Assembly (NCBI GenBank): GCA_030064795.1 | Contig: JASJEI010000012.1 | Location: 1 to 53,781, forward strand | Length of the DNA stretch: 53,781 bases | Reading direction: 5' to 3' | Source: Pleurocapsa sp. MO_226.B13 | Lineage (GTDB): Bacteria > Cyanobacteriota > Cyanobacteriia > Cyanobacteriales > Xenococcaceae | In this document: in pieces, positions 27,604-36,883 of the stretch | Layout: each line of letters starts with the position of its first letter | Position numbering within the stretch: the first letter of the stretch is position 1 | The notes under the pieces: model-generated | What the model was told of the DNA's origin: nothing | The model's database searches: none | What the model saw: the letters and a program-made list of their open reading frames with translations, nothing else | Translations under genes and position numbers: made by a program

Positions 27604-28386
27604 ATGAACAATACAACTACACAAACTACACAAAGAGAAGATGCCAAGAAAGCTTTATTTGAGGCATTAAAAAATAATAATGGCGATACTAAAAATGAAA
27701 CAGTTGTAGCAGCTATAGAAAGACTAGCATCACTCAACCCCCAGAGCGCGCCTACAGAAAACCTCGACCTGTTAAAAGGTGATTGGTTATTGATTAATGC
27801 ACCAAATTTTCCCAATCGTCAACCAGATAGTCAAGGAAGATATATTTACACCCTCGGAAGACTGGCGTTTAATATGTTCGAGCCTGTAGAACTATTAGTA
27901 GAAATCGAGCGGGTATTACAACCTGTTTTTCCGACGGGAGAGGGAGATGAACTTACCCACGATATTATAGTGGAGTTTAAAACGATTGACGAAAATTTTC
28001 CTGAATTAAAAGGAATCGTGAAAAATTTGGCGGTTTGCTCTCCCAAAAGTCAAGATACTGTACAGGTTCAGTTTACAGGTGGAGAATTAATTCCTTTAGA
28101 TACCGACGATCCATCAAAAATGAAGCAATGGTTGAAAGTATTTGGTGACAAGTCCGATAAATCTCAGCTTAGTTGGCGACAACGCCTAACTTCTGGCTTT
28201 ATAAAATGGATGTTCGGCATCAGCAAAGCATCGGAGATAAATTCTCAGACAGGAAAACGAGTCTTTACGATGAAAAAGTCTCCTAAAGGAGTACTAAAGC
28301 TACTTTACTTAGATGATGAGTTGCGAATTACCAAGGGTAATCGCGGAACTGTGTTAGTCTGTCAGCGACAAGTTGAGCCTAATTGA
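27604..28386 (+). CDS. PAP/fibrillin (plastid lipid-associated) family protein
   Basis: 260 aa, ATG preceded by GGGGAG. Features of the PAP/fibrillin lipocalin-like fold are present: an N-terminal helical region (REDAKKALFEALKN, AIERLASLNP), LLKGDWLLINAPNFP (the usual GxWxLxY-type start), and the C-terminal LYLDDELRITKGNRGTVLVC motif. In cyanobacteria and plastids these proteins bind lipids or quinones at thylakoids and plastoglobules. The insert WRQRLTSGFIKWMFGIS is amphipathic and could be a membrane-contact segment. No operon partner. Confidence 0.87.
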   Translation: MNNTTTQTTQREDAKKALFEALKNNNGDTKNETVVAAIERLASLNPQSAPTENLDLLKGDWLLINAPNFPNRQPDSQGRYIYTLGRLAFNMFEPVELLVEIERVLQPVFPTGEGDELTHDIIVEFKTIDENFPELKGIVKNLAVCSPKSQDTVQVQFTGGELIPLDTDDPSKMKQWLKVFGDKSDKSQLSWRQRLTSGFIKWMFGISKASEINSQTGKRVFTMKKSPKGVLKLLYLDDELRITKGNRGTVLVCQRQVEPN

Positions 28387-28489
28387 GTAGAGAAGATTTT
28401 CTAGCCGATTATTGTCTCATACTGACTAGATTAGGCGATCGCTCTATTATTTCAAAAGCTGAATATATTTGAAATGAATGTGTATATAA

Positions 28490-29081
28490 GTCAAGCTTAT
28501 TAGTAATATCTCAATTTCCCTTGCTAATGGCGGCTTGATAGATGCTAGAACATTTGGACAAGGGAATTCTGGAAATATTTTGATTAATGCTGGTAACTCT
28601 TTATCTCTAGATAATGGAGATATTTTTAGTGCAGTAACTACTAATGGTATCGGAAATGCAGGTCAAATAAATATTTCAACTAGAAATCTTACATTTACTA
28701 ATGGTGGACAAATAAGTCAAGGCAATGGAGCAAATATTGTTATTAATGCTAGTGAATCTATAACTTTAGATAATAGTTTTATCTTTAGCGAAGTAAAAAA
28801 AAGTGGAATAGGAAATGGTGGTGAAATAGAAATTGAGACTAGCAATCTTTCCATTACTGATGATGCTGTAATAGATGCCAGTAATATTGGAGAAGGTAAT
28901 GGTGGAAATATTTTAATCAATGCTAATAATATAATTCTCAATGATGGTACTATTTTTGCCACCAATGAACCATTAGAGTCAACTGTAGCGAGTGAAACAC
29001 CAAGAAATATTAACCGCATATCGAACTAATAATGCTGGCGATCGCATTCCCGAAAGTTCTGCGAATTGCGATCGCAGATAA
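28490..29081 (+). pseudogene. decayed fragment of a two-partner-secretion (TpsA-like) exoprotein
   Basis: The frame is open from 28490 (ISISLANGGLIDARTFGQGN) to 29029 and is made of the parallel beta-helix repeats seen in the two large exoproteins of this window (GNSGNILINAGNSLSLDN, GNGGNILINANNIILND). There is no N-terminal signal or TPS domain. From 29010 a different frame encodes LTAYRTNNAGDRIPESSANCDR followed by TAA at 29079-29081. This matches the C-terminal LTAYPTNYSDSRLPHKRNC of the exoprotein at 36884-39647. The gene is therefore 5'-truncated, internally shortened and frameshifted near 29005. Only a TTG can serve as start. Confidence 0.85.
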
Positions 29082-29088
29082 ATAACGA

Positions 29089-31206
29089 CTAGTGTTTAGC
29101 CGTTGCTTCAGCAACATACTGTCGAGTAGCATGAACTAGGGGCAACAATGCACCAGCTTGTTCTGTACCATTGACTCCCAGATCGCTATGACAGAGAAAT
29201 ATCTTTGATTCTGCCCTGGCAAGAATATCCCTGAGAATACGCTGCAAACGCCGATTATCCATTTCGTATTCATCTTCGGGCATCCAAGTCCTTCCCGTCC
29301 ATTGTTTGAGAAACAACGGCGCAGCAAAGAGAGTAGCAGCACCCCCCTGCGACCAAAGTGGAGAGCTAGCATCCAGCCAAAATTGCCAACGATGGGATGT
29401 ACGCAAAGAGCGATATTGAAACACAGTCGCTAAGGTAATAGCACCGACTTGAGGGGTGAACTGTCTTATTGGTCGAGGATTGGCGGTAATCGTGCCACGA
29501 CGTAATAGTTGAATAAACTGGGCGACAGTAGCAGCTTGGGTTTGGAAACTGGGTTCATTTTGTCGCAGTCGGCGATCTACTTCCCAAAAGTGTTGAGCAG
29601 TTTCCATTAGTTCTCGCAATACTGCTAGTCTGTCACTACTCAGATAAGCACCATTATTAAAAAAGTAGTCGATCGCTTCAGACAGCAGAATAGTTGGTGT
29701 AAAAAAGCTTTGTTTTAGTCGTGCTTTGCTGGCTTCGATCCAGTCAACAATTGCTTGATAGGCAGTAGTAGCTTGATGTCCCAGACGATCCCAACGGGGA
29801 AAAGCTTCGACAGATGTTAGATAGGGATGTTCTGGATCGACATGATAACAATAGTCGGCGATTAATCCCGCCCTTACAGGGTCTATGTCTGCTATTAATT
29901 TACCTGACTGGGGTTTTTGACTGAATACCGTCAGCATTTCGGCGATCGCATCGCGGTCTACTAAACGACCTAAATCGGCGTAAACTAAACCTAATAAGGT
30001 CAGTAAACTCCTGACTAGAGGGGAACTAATAATCGGACGTTGTTCGTTCAGGGGAGTAATGGGAATGCCCTTTGCAGTCAGAATCTCAATTAAGCTATAA
30101 CGGGCAATTTCGTCTAAACCAGGGGCAATAATCGCAATTTCTGAGGGCTGTATTCCTCGGTTGCGCACCCCATCAACGATAATTTCAGCAGTTTGTCGCA
30201 GCAACTCGGCACGGGAGATCGTCTGTAAAGATTGGATCGGATCGGGAGCTTCTACTAAGTATGCTGTTTCGGTAACTAATTCTACTGCGGTATCGGCAAA
30301 CTCAGTTGCTAAATTATCAACCGCAAAGCTAGATTGTTCTCGTTGACAGCGCATTGCTAAACCTTCTAAATAATCGGGATCGGCATTGAGTCCCAAGCGA
30401 ATTTTGCCATCGGGGTTATAAGTAAAAACAGCAAATGCTCCCCAATCTAAGATTAACTCAAACAGATCGCGGGCGATCGCGGGATAATCATCTACATCAT
30501 CGGCAAATATTGCCCGATAGCGACGTTGGAGATGGGCTTGATATTGAGGATTAGGCAATAAATAACGCCAGTAAAGCTCGTAAATTAGACCATAGCTAAG
30601 TAAACCCCTTGCCAAACACCACTCTCGCCATAATTCCAGTAATTCTCCCATTCTTTGCCAGAGATAGGTTTGGTTTTTCTGGCTAAAGTCCAACCCTGAT
30701 AAACCCTGATGCAAGATTACCGAGATATCTTCAGTAGGTACACCACTAGCCCCCGCTAACTGCATCAAATCTAGGGTTTGTCGCACCAGACGATATTCGT
30801 TGTCGAACTCACACAAACTCTGCCAATCTGGTTGATTGCGCCATAGCTTAGTTGCTAATTCTTGTTCGGTTTCGGGACGCAATCTCAGGGGAAATTGAGC
30901 CTTGAGCTTTAATTCTTCAAAAATTAAAGGGAAAAATAAGACTACCTCGTCGGTAATAAAACCCACGGGAGTCTTACAAACTACAGGATAAGTACCGTCT
31001 ACGGCGGAGAGGAGGCGATCGCCTAATTGACGACGATTTTGATTGTTGGCCGCAAAAACTAATACTGCTGAAGTTAAATTTTCTAGAGATGCTTTGGGTT
31101 TTGGTTTAACCAGTTGCTTTCTCACCCAGCCAGAAAATTCCTCGACCAAACGAGATGTTTTGCCAGTCCGAGATGTCCCTGCGATCCAAAGAGATAATAT
31201 AATCAC
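29089..31206 (-). CDS. superfamily 1 helicase-like ATPase (AddB/UvrD-related, 'recombinase family')
   Basis: 705 aa, GTG start at 31206. The N-terminus carries a Walker A loop, WIAGTSRTGKTSRLVEEF. A motif II-like IFADDVDDYPA lies near residue 235, and helicase-like EQRPIISSPLVRSLLTLLGL in the middle. The layout resembles the cyanobacterial proteins annotated as recombinase family/superfamily I helicase. It is much shorter than AddB (usually over 1000 aa) and shows no Cys cluster for an iron-sulphur nuclease, so it may be an ATPase or structural subunit only. Role inferred: double-strand break processing. It runs convergent to the TPS fragment, 7 bp away. Confidence 0.7.
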   Translation of the reverse strand: MIILSLWIAGTSRTGKTSRLVEEFSGWVRKQLVKPKPKASLENLTSAVLVFAANNQNRRQLGDRLLSAVDGTYPVVCKTPVGFITDEVVLFFPLIFEELKLKAQFPLRLRPETEQELATKLWRNQPDWQSLCEFDNEYRLVRQTLDLMQLAGASGVPTEDISVILHQGLSGLDFSQKNQTYLWQRMGELLELWREWCLARGLLSYGLIYELYWRYLLPNPQYQAHLQRRYRAIFADDVDDYPAIARDLFELILDWGAFAVFTYNPDGKIRLGLNADPDYLEGLAMRCQREQSSFAVDNLATEFADTAVELVTETAYLVEAPDPIQSLQTISRAELLRQTAEIIVDGVRNRGIQPSEIAIIAPGLDEIARYSLIEILTAKGIPITPLNEQRPIISSPLVRSLLTLLGLVYADLGRLVDRDAIAEMLTVFSQKPQSGKLIADIDPVRAGLIADYCYHVDPEHPYLTSVEAFPRWDRLGHQATTAYQAIVDWIEASKARLKQSFFTPTILLSEAIDYFFNNGAYLSSDRLAVLRELMETAQHFWEVDRRLRQNEPSFQTQAATVAQFIQLLRRGTITANPRPIRQFTPQVGAITLATVFQYRSLRTSHRWQFWLDASSPLWSQGGAATLFAAPLFLKQWTGRTWMPEDEYEMDNRRLQRILRDILARAESKIFLCHSDLGVNGTEQAGALLPLVHATRQYVAEATAKH

Positions 31207-31477
31207 AATCTATGATTTTAGCAATCTATTAAGATATATCAGCTCGATACTTCAGTATCATAAAGAAGCTATTAGCCGATTGAGTTAAAGACTCAGATCG
31301 AACTTCCTGAGTAATTTACCATCTCAATCGAAATTGGAATTCAAGAGAAGGTTATAATCTTCTAATTATCAGCTTCGAGCTTAGAGTCATGAGCAATTAA
31401 TTCTACTTTATATAACTCTATATATTTATAATCGAGCAAAACTTTAATCTCATTATTGATAGTGTTGTTTAAAATTA

Positions 31478-32830
31478 ATGAAACTTCAAAATATATTTAA
31501 TGCTGGTAGACGATGGTTATCTGCTACTCCCGAAAGAGCTTTGGATGCAGCCTATAGTGCAGCAATTAAAATCAAGGCGATCGAAGACGAGCATTTTGAA
31601 GGTCAAATAGTCTCTGCAAGTTCTGTAGACTATTCTCCAAGTGTGATCAAAGTATTTCGGAATGATGTTAACAGCTATCTCAACACCATTAAAGCCAGGT
31701 TAGCAGAATTTAAAATTAGTCGGGGTCTATTGATTTTTTCCAATACACAGCCCAATGATTCGAGTCAAAGTATTATTCGCTACACTAACGGCTTTAGCGA
31801 CACTCGCGAACTTAGCGTAGTCGAGAAGCTAGCTTTTATTGATGCGGTTGTTGATAAATATAATAATCCAGAATACGACGAGGTTGAAGTTATTCCTACC
31901 CGTCGTCTCGAAAAAAATCAGAAAAATAACCGTTTAATTATTGATAAAAATAATCGCACTCTTGCTTTAAATCGACCAGCAAAAGACAATAACGATAAAG
32001 ACCCTAATACGGAAACGATTACCGATAAAACTAGCGTTTTACCTCGCTCCTTTATGCGAACCCTAAACCGTATTAGACAAGAAATCGACCCCAAAGCAGA
32101 AAATACAGAAGAAGAAGTAGTCAAAAAGTTTCGTAAAAGCCGTAACAAAACAGCTATTTCAATTCGCTTTTTGTTGATTCTAATTATTGTGCCATTATTG
32201 ACTCATCAAGCTACTAAAAGTTTGATTATTACGCCTTTAGTTCAAAGATATTTTGCTAACCACGAGCAAGAAGTCTTATTTATCAATCAAGATATGGAAG
32301 AAGAAGCTTTTATGGAGCTACATCGTTACGAAGAACGGCTTCATTTTAGAAGTTTGATTGGCATGGCACCTGAAATATCAGAAGCAGAAGAAGCAGCAGC
32401 TATAAAACTCAAAGCAGAAGAATTATCAGCAGAATTTCGAGGTAGGGGCATCAATGCGATCGGGAATGTTTTTGCCGATTTCTTTTCTTTATTAGCCTTC
32501 GCAGGTATTATTTACTTTTGTAAACGAGAAATCCAAATTATTAAATCATTCCTAGATGAAATCGCCTATGGCTTGAGCGATAGTGCCAAAGCTTTTCTGA
32601 TTATTTTGCTTACGGATATGTTTGTCGGCTACCACTCTCCTCACGGTTGGGAAGTTATCTTGGAAGGCATTGCTCGTCACTTAGGTTTGCCCGAAAATCG
32701 CGAGTTTAACTTCTTATTTATTGCTACTTTCCCCGTGATTCTAGATACGGTATTAAAATACTGGATTTTCCGCTATCTCAATCGTATTTCACCTTCTTCT
32801 GTAGCAACATATAAGAACATGAATGAATAA
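31478..32830 (+). CDS. pxcA: proton extrusion protein PxcA (CemA/CotA family)
   Basis: 450 aa. It supports light-induced Na+-dependent proton extrusion at the plasma membrane; the plastid homologue is CemA. The N-terminal half is soluble (WLSATPERALDAAYSAA, FSDTRELSVVEKLAFIDAVV). The C-terminal half has four membrane helices beginning RFLLILIIVPLLTHQ. Family motifs are FADFFSLLAFAGIIYF, LSDSAKAFLIILLTDMFVGYHSPHGWE and FPVILDTVLKYWIFRYLNRISPSSVATYKNMNE at the very C-terminus. Single gene, divergent from the helicase-like gene. Confidence 0.95.
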   Translation: MKLQNIFNAGRRWLSATPERALDAAYSAAIKIKAIEDEHFEGQIVSASSVDYSPSVIKVFRNDVNSYLNTIKARLAEFKISRGLLIFSNTQPNDSSQSIIRYTNGFSDTRELSVVEKLAFIDAVVDKYNNPEYDEVEVIPTRRLEKNQKNNRLIIDKNNRTLALNRPAKDNNDKDPNTETITDKTSVLPRSFMRTLNRIRQEIDPKAENTEEEVVKKFRKSRNKTAISIRFLLILIIVPLLTHQATKSLIITPLVQRYFANHEQEVLFINQDMEEEAFMELHRYEERLHFRSLIGMAPEISEAEEAAAIKLKAEELSAEFRGRGINAIGNVFADFFSLLAFAGIIYFCKREIQIIKSFLDEIAYGLSDSAKAFLIILLTDMFVGYHSPHGWEVILEGIARHLGLPENREFNFLFIATFPVILDTVLKYWIFRYLNRISPSSVATYKNMNE

Positions 32831-33438
32831 TTTTCTCGACAGCAGCAACCAAATTATATTTCTGGCTTGGTATTACAGCAATATTGATTAATTTTTTTGA
32901 AGTTTTTCGACTAATAGTGTATTAATTCATTAGTATTAATAGTAGATCTATACTAATTTAAAACTTCTCAATTCAAATCTCATTACTTTGAGATCTATAC
33001 ATCATGCAACAAATGACGCTAACTGAAATTAAACTTTAGTTTTGGCTAGTTATTTATCAAAGTTTTCTTGGCTATAAATCGACATAGAGTGATAGGTGAT
33101 GATGTTATAAAACTTAATTACTTTCTAATTCTTAGCTTCGCTTGCTTTAGGTAGAAATAGAAACGAGGTTGACTTAGTGCTTCTTACTTCTGTACGGGTT
33201 AATGGTCGTTCGTCACTATGATTTACTTCTTACTTCACTGATTTAAGAACAGCTATAAATAATTTAGATAAATACTAGTCAAAATTAATCGCCATTAAGT
33301 CTGCAAACAAAAACCTACTAGGGATAAATATAGCTTAGGTTAGTTCGGTCATTTCGGTTGTGCATAAGTGAATTAGTTAGAGATTACACCACCGTTGAAA
33401 GACTAAATATGCACTGATATTTGGTCGGGAGAATTGAC
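32831..33438. other. 608-bp gap without a recognisable gene
   Basis: AT-rich throughout, no convincing hairpin or repeat, and no open frame with coding character. It probably contains the promoter and a long leader for the RTX-type gene. TTCTTACTTC units near 33180 and 33230 are repeated twice. Confidence 0.5.
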
Positions 33439-34938
33439 ATGAGTAATTTATTGCAGGAAGAACACCACTCCGATTCCTCTTCAATGAACCATGAAGAAAT
33501 GAACCATGATGGGATGCACGATTCGCTAACATCTATACTGAGCGTTCCTGATTTTAATGGAGACGGTAACGTAGATAATGCGGACGTTCGAGATATTATC
33601 TCTCGTTATGAAGCAGTAGAAGGAGACGATCTCTATCATCCCCTGTACGATTTAAACGCCAATGGAGAAATAGACAACTATGACCTAGAAAATGTCATTC
33701 ATGCGTTAGGGGAAGATGTACCGTTATTAGACCAACAGATCGCCCAGGCAACTCAAGCCACTATGAAATATTATGGCTCAGGGGGACAAGAACAGGCGAT
33801 CGCCGATGGCTATTTACCTTCTACCCCAGAAGCTATAGGTCATGGCATCCATTATTACAACTTGGCTTTAGCTAGCGAAGTCGGAAACTTTGAAGAGTTA
33901 GATATTGAACGTCCTGTTGGTTTAAATTATGACAATGAAGGTAACTTGATAGCTGTTTTCTATCTTCGTTTTCCCAAAACCCTCGAAGCAACCCCAGAAA
34001 ATCCCTTGGCAGGGCTGACAATCGATCCGGCAGACGACTTTCCACCCACTTCATTTGATACTTTAACCGCTGATGATTGGCACTTTCATCAAAGCACATG
34101 GCTTACAGGCGTTGGTAGCTTAAATTCTGAGTCAGTTTATTTTGAAGAAGATGTGCCTTCCGAGGCTATTGTTTCGCGCCTGGAACAAACTAATTTTCAA
34201 CTATTCCCAGAAACAGACAAATTATCTAGTCCCAAGTTTTGGATGTTACACGGATGGTTTCACTCGTTTAATTCAGTAGGGACTTTCGCTAATACCGATC
34301 CCGATGTAGCTTTATATGCACCAGAAGAGCTAGGCGTACATGGCGGGCATCATGGAGACGATGTTGCTCCTCTGATTGCAGGAACAGATGCAGGAGAAGG
34401 ACTATTTGGCACAGATAATGACGATCGCATCAATGGCTTTAGCGGTGACGATTGGATACTAGGGGGACTTGGTGACGATTCTATCTGGGGTAGTCATGGT
34501 AATGACTGGATTAGAGGCGATGACGATTATGCCTCTGAAAGTGGAGACGATATACTCTATGGTGGCCCTGGGGATGATTTAATCATCGGTCATGGTGGTA
34601 ACGATCGCTTGTTTGGTGGTACTGACAACGATCGCTTGGTTGCTGGAGAAGGAGATGACTTGTTGCGAGGCAGTTTGGGTCATGACATTCTGACAGGAGA
34701 TGAAGGCAGCGATAGCTTTGTCCTCGCTATTAGTGAAGGTACAGACATTATTACCGATTTTGAAATCGAATTTGATACTTTGGTGTTATACACTGGTGTA
34801 ACCTCGGAAACTGTCTCCATCAGTCAGCTCGATAATAATACCGTCCTCTCGTTTGCCGATGAAACCTTGGCTATTCTCAACGGAGTTAATGCTGACGATT
34901 TAATAGCATCTGGCGGTGATGTTTTTATGGACGTTTAA
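33439..34938 (+). CDS. secreted EF-hand / RTX calcium-binding protein with His-rich domain
   Basis: The ATG at 33439 is preceded by GGGAG and gives 499 aa. Residues 1-30 are rich in His, Met and Asp (MNHEEMNHDGMHD). Two EF-hand/dockerin-type calcium loops follow: DFNGDGNVDNADVRDII and DLNANGEIDNYDLENVI. The middle domain (about 100-315) holds spaced His/Trp motifs (GHGIHYYNLALA, DDWHFHQSTWLTG, MLHGWFHSFN) that look like a metal site. The C-terminal third has RTX nonapeptides (GGLGDDSIWG, GGPGDDLIIG, GHGGNDRLFGG) and a terminal beta segment (TDIITDFEIEFDTLVL), the type I secretion arrangement. No transporter is adjacent. Function of the middle domain unknown. Confidence 0.85.
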   Translation: MSNLLQEEHHSDSSSMNHEEMNHDGMHDSLTSILSVPDFNGDGNVDNADVRDIISRYEAVEGDDLYHPLYDLNANGEIDNYDLENVIHALGEDVPLLDQQIAQATQATMKYYGSGGQEQAIADGYLPSTPEAIGHGIHYYNLALASEVGNFEELDIERPVGLNYDNEGNLIAVFYLRFPKTLEATPENPLAGLTIDPADDFPPTSFDTLTADDWHFHQSTWLTGVGSLNSESVYFEEDVPSEAIVSRLEQTNFQLFPETDKLSSPKFWMLHGWFHSFNSVGTFANTDPDVALYAPEELGVHGGHHGDDVAPLIAGTDAGEGLFGTDNDDRINGFSGDDWILGGLGDDSIWGSHGNDWIRGDDDYASESGDDILYGGPGDDLIIGHGGNDRLFGGTDNDRLVAGEGDDLLRGSLGHDILTGDEGSDSFVLAISEGTDIITDFEIEFDTLVLYTGVTSETVSISQLDNNTVLSFADETLAILNGVNADDLIASGGDVFMDV

Positions 34939-34949
34939 TTCAACTGTAA

Positions 34950-34969
34950 GGGCGATTTACGAATCGCCC
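34950..34969. terminator. symmetric hairpin between convergent genes
   Basis: Perfect eight-base arms GGGCGATT and AATCGCCC around TACG, between the 3' ends of the RTX gene and the SulP gene. There is no T run, so it may be a dispersed palindromic repeat acting as a bidirectional stop. Confidence 0.55.
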
Positions 34970-34979
34970 CTACGAACTC

Positions 34980-36677
34980 CTACCTCTGACGTTGTTTAAA
35001 AGCGGCGATCGCCCTACGCAATGTCGGGTAAATGTGTTTGGGGGAAATATGTTCGATAAACCCTGCCCGTTTGAGTTCGAGATACAAGTCTTGTTTCACT
35101 CTTGCCATCGCAAAGGTAATATTTTGGGCAGCTAATTCGTCTCTCAACTCAAACAACATATCGATGGCGGTGATATCAATTTCTACGTTGGCTTCCATAT
35201 TTAAAATCAACCATTCGACGGGAACTTGTTCGGCTTCAATTGCTTCGAGCGATCGCTGTTTGAAATTTTCGGCATTGGCAAAGCAAAGAGGGGCATCATA
35301 ACGGTAAATTACTAAACCAGGTACGGTGGTTGCCCCTTCCCAGTCGTCGATATCATGAAATCCTGCCAAACTAGGAACTGTACCCAATACCGCATCGTGA
35401 GGACGGGCAACCCTAGAAAATAGTTCGATTACTGATAGGCTAACTGCAATTCCTACTCCTACTAAAATATCGGTTGCCAGTACGGCAATAGTAGTAATAA
35501 TGGCGATAATAAACTCACTACGACGAAATTTATACAGCCTCATAAATTCGGAAACTTCAATTAATTTCGTTGCAGCATAAATCACGATCGCCCCTAAAGC
35601 TGCCTTGGGAAATAGTGCCAGTACGGGACGGAGAAATAGCAGCACAAAAATTACGGCAATCATTGCCACTAAAGAAAATAATTGACTTTTACTACCCACA
35701 GAATCACCAATTACAGTCCGACTACCGCTACTACTAATAGGAAACCCCTGCATTAGTCCATTGCCAAAATTAGCCACACCCAAGGCTAATAATTCTTGAT
35801 TGGCATCTATTTTATAATTATTGCGATTAGCAAAGACTCTAGCTGTGAGGACATTATCAGAATAGCCGACTAGGGAAATTCCCACCGCCGAAGCAACCAA
35901 AGAACTGAGATCTTGAATAGATACTTGAGGAAGAGCAAAATGGGGCAAACCAGCAGGAATTTCGCCCACAATCGCCACACCGCGAGCGTCGAGATTAAAG
36001 ATTGCTACTGCTGCGGTGGATAGCAAGACAGCAATTAGGGGAATAGGTAAATTAGGGAAGCGACGCTGAAAGGCAAACAAAAAGATCAAAACTAAAATGC
36101 TTAAAATTAAAGTGGGAGCATGAGCTAACTCTAGCTTGCCAATAAACTCTCCCACCTGAGCAAAAAAAGTATCGGCTTCGATCTCGATTTTGCCAATTTT
36201 ACCTAATTGTCCTCCAATCATAATCAGGGCAATTCCCGCCATATAACCGATGAGAATTGGCTTGGATAACAAATCGGCTAAAAACCCCAGTCGAGCAAAA
36301 TAACCGACAATACAAACCAAACCCATGACTATTGCCAGTAAAGCAGCCAAACTAATATAAGCATCGCTTCTGGCTGCTGCTAAAGGTGCGATCGCAACTG
36401 CCGTCATCACGGCGGTACTAGATTCAGGGCCAATCGAAAGCTGGGGTGACGAACCAAACAACGCATAGATAATCATCGGTGGTAAAATTGCCCACAAACC
36501 CGCCACGGGTTCGACTCCTGCTAACTCTCCGTAAGCCATACATTGAGGAATCAAATAGGCTGCCACCGTCAAACCAGCCAACACATCACCCCGCAACCAT
36601 TCCCTGCGATAAGATAGCAATTTCTTTAAGCCTGGCAGGGCAATGGAAAGCGAGTTGCGAGCTTTAGCTTTAGTCAT
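34980..36677 (-). CDS. SulP family inorganic anion transporter with STAS domain
   Basis: 565 aa. Residues about 10-430 form the multi-helix SulP transport core (ECF-like start REWLRGDVLAGLTVAAYLIPQCMAYGELAGVEPVAGLW, then GPESSTAVMTAV and FPISSSGSRTVIGDSVGSKSQ). A cytosolic STAS domain occupies about 440-555 (VPGLVIYRYDAPLCFANAENF, EWLILNMEANVEIDITAIDML). The substrate could be sulphate, bicarbonate or another anion; the N-terminal sequence differs from BicA as I remember it, so I do not assign bicarbonate. Plasma membrane. Single gene. Confidence 0.93.
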   Translation of the reverse strand: MTKAKARNSLSIALPGLKKLLSYRREWLRGDVLAGLTVAAYLIPQCMAYGELAGVEPVAGLWAILPPMIIYALFGSSPQLSIGPESSTAVMTAVAIAPLAAARSDAYISLAALLAIVMGLVCIVGYFARLGFLADLLSKPILIGYMAGIALIMIGGQLGKIGKIEIEADTFFAQVGEFIGKLELAHAPTLILSILVLIFLFAFQRRFPNLPIPLIAVLLSTAAVAIFNLDARGVAIVGEIPAGLPHFALPQVSIQDLSSLVASAVGISLVGYSDNVLTARVFANRNNYKIDANQELLALGVANFGNGLMQGFPISSSGSRTVIGDSVGSKSQLFSLVAMIAVIFVLLFLRPVLALFPKAALGAIVIYAATKLIEVSEFMRLYKFRRSEFIIAIITTIAVLATDILVGVGIAVSLSVIELFSRVARPHDAVLGTVPSLAGFHDIDDWEGATTVPGLVIYRYDAPLCFANAENFKQRSLEAIEAEQVPVEWLILNMEANVEIDITAIDMLFELRDELAAQNITFAMARVKQDLYLELKRAGFIEHISPKHIYPTLRRAIAAFKQRQR

Positions 36678-36883
36678 CGAGCGATCGCCTTGGGTGCAAA
36701 TGTATTATCTATTATCGATCTTAACCTAATCATAAACTTTAGTTTACCTACTGTAGATTAAGATCGTTTTAGTCATTAGTAGAGGCGATATCACCTGCGG
36801 AGACGCTTCTAGATAAGCGAATCGCCCTGACAGTGGTGCGATCGCCAATTACAGTCATTAGTTATTAGTTGCCAGCCACGATC

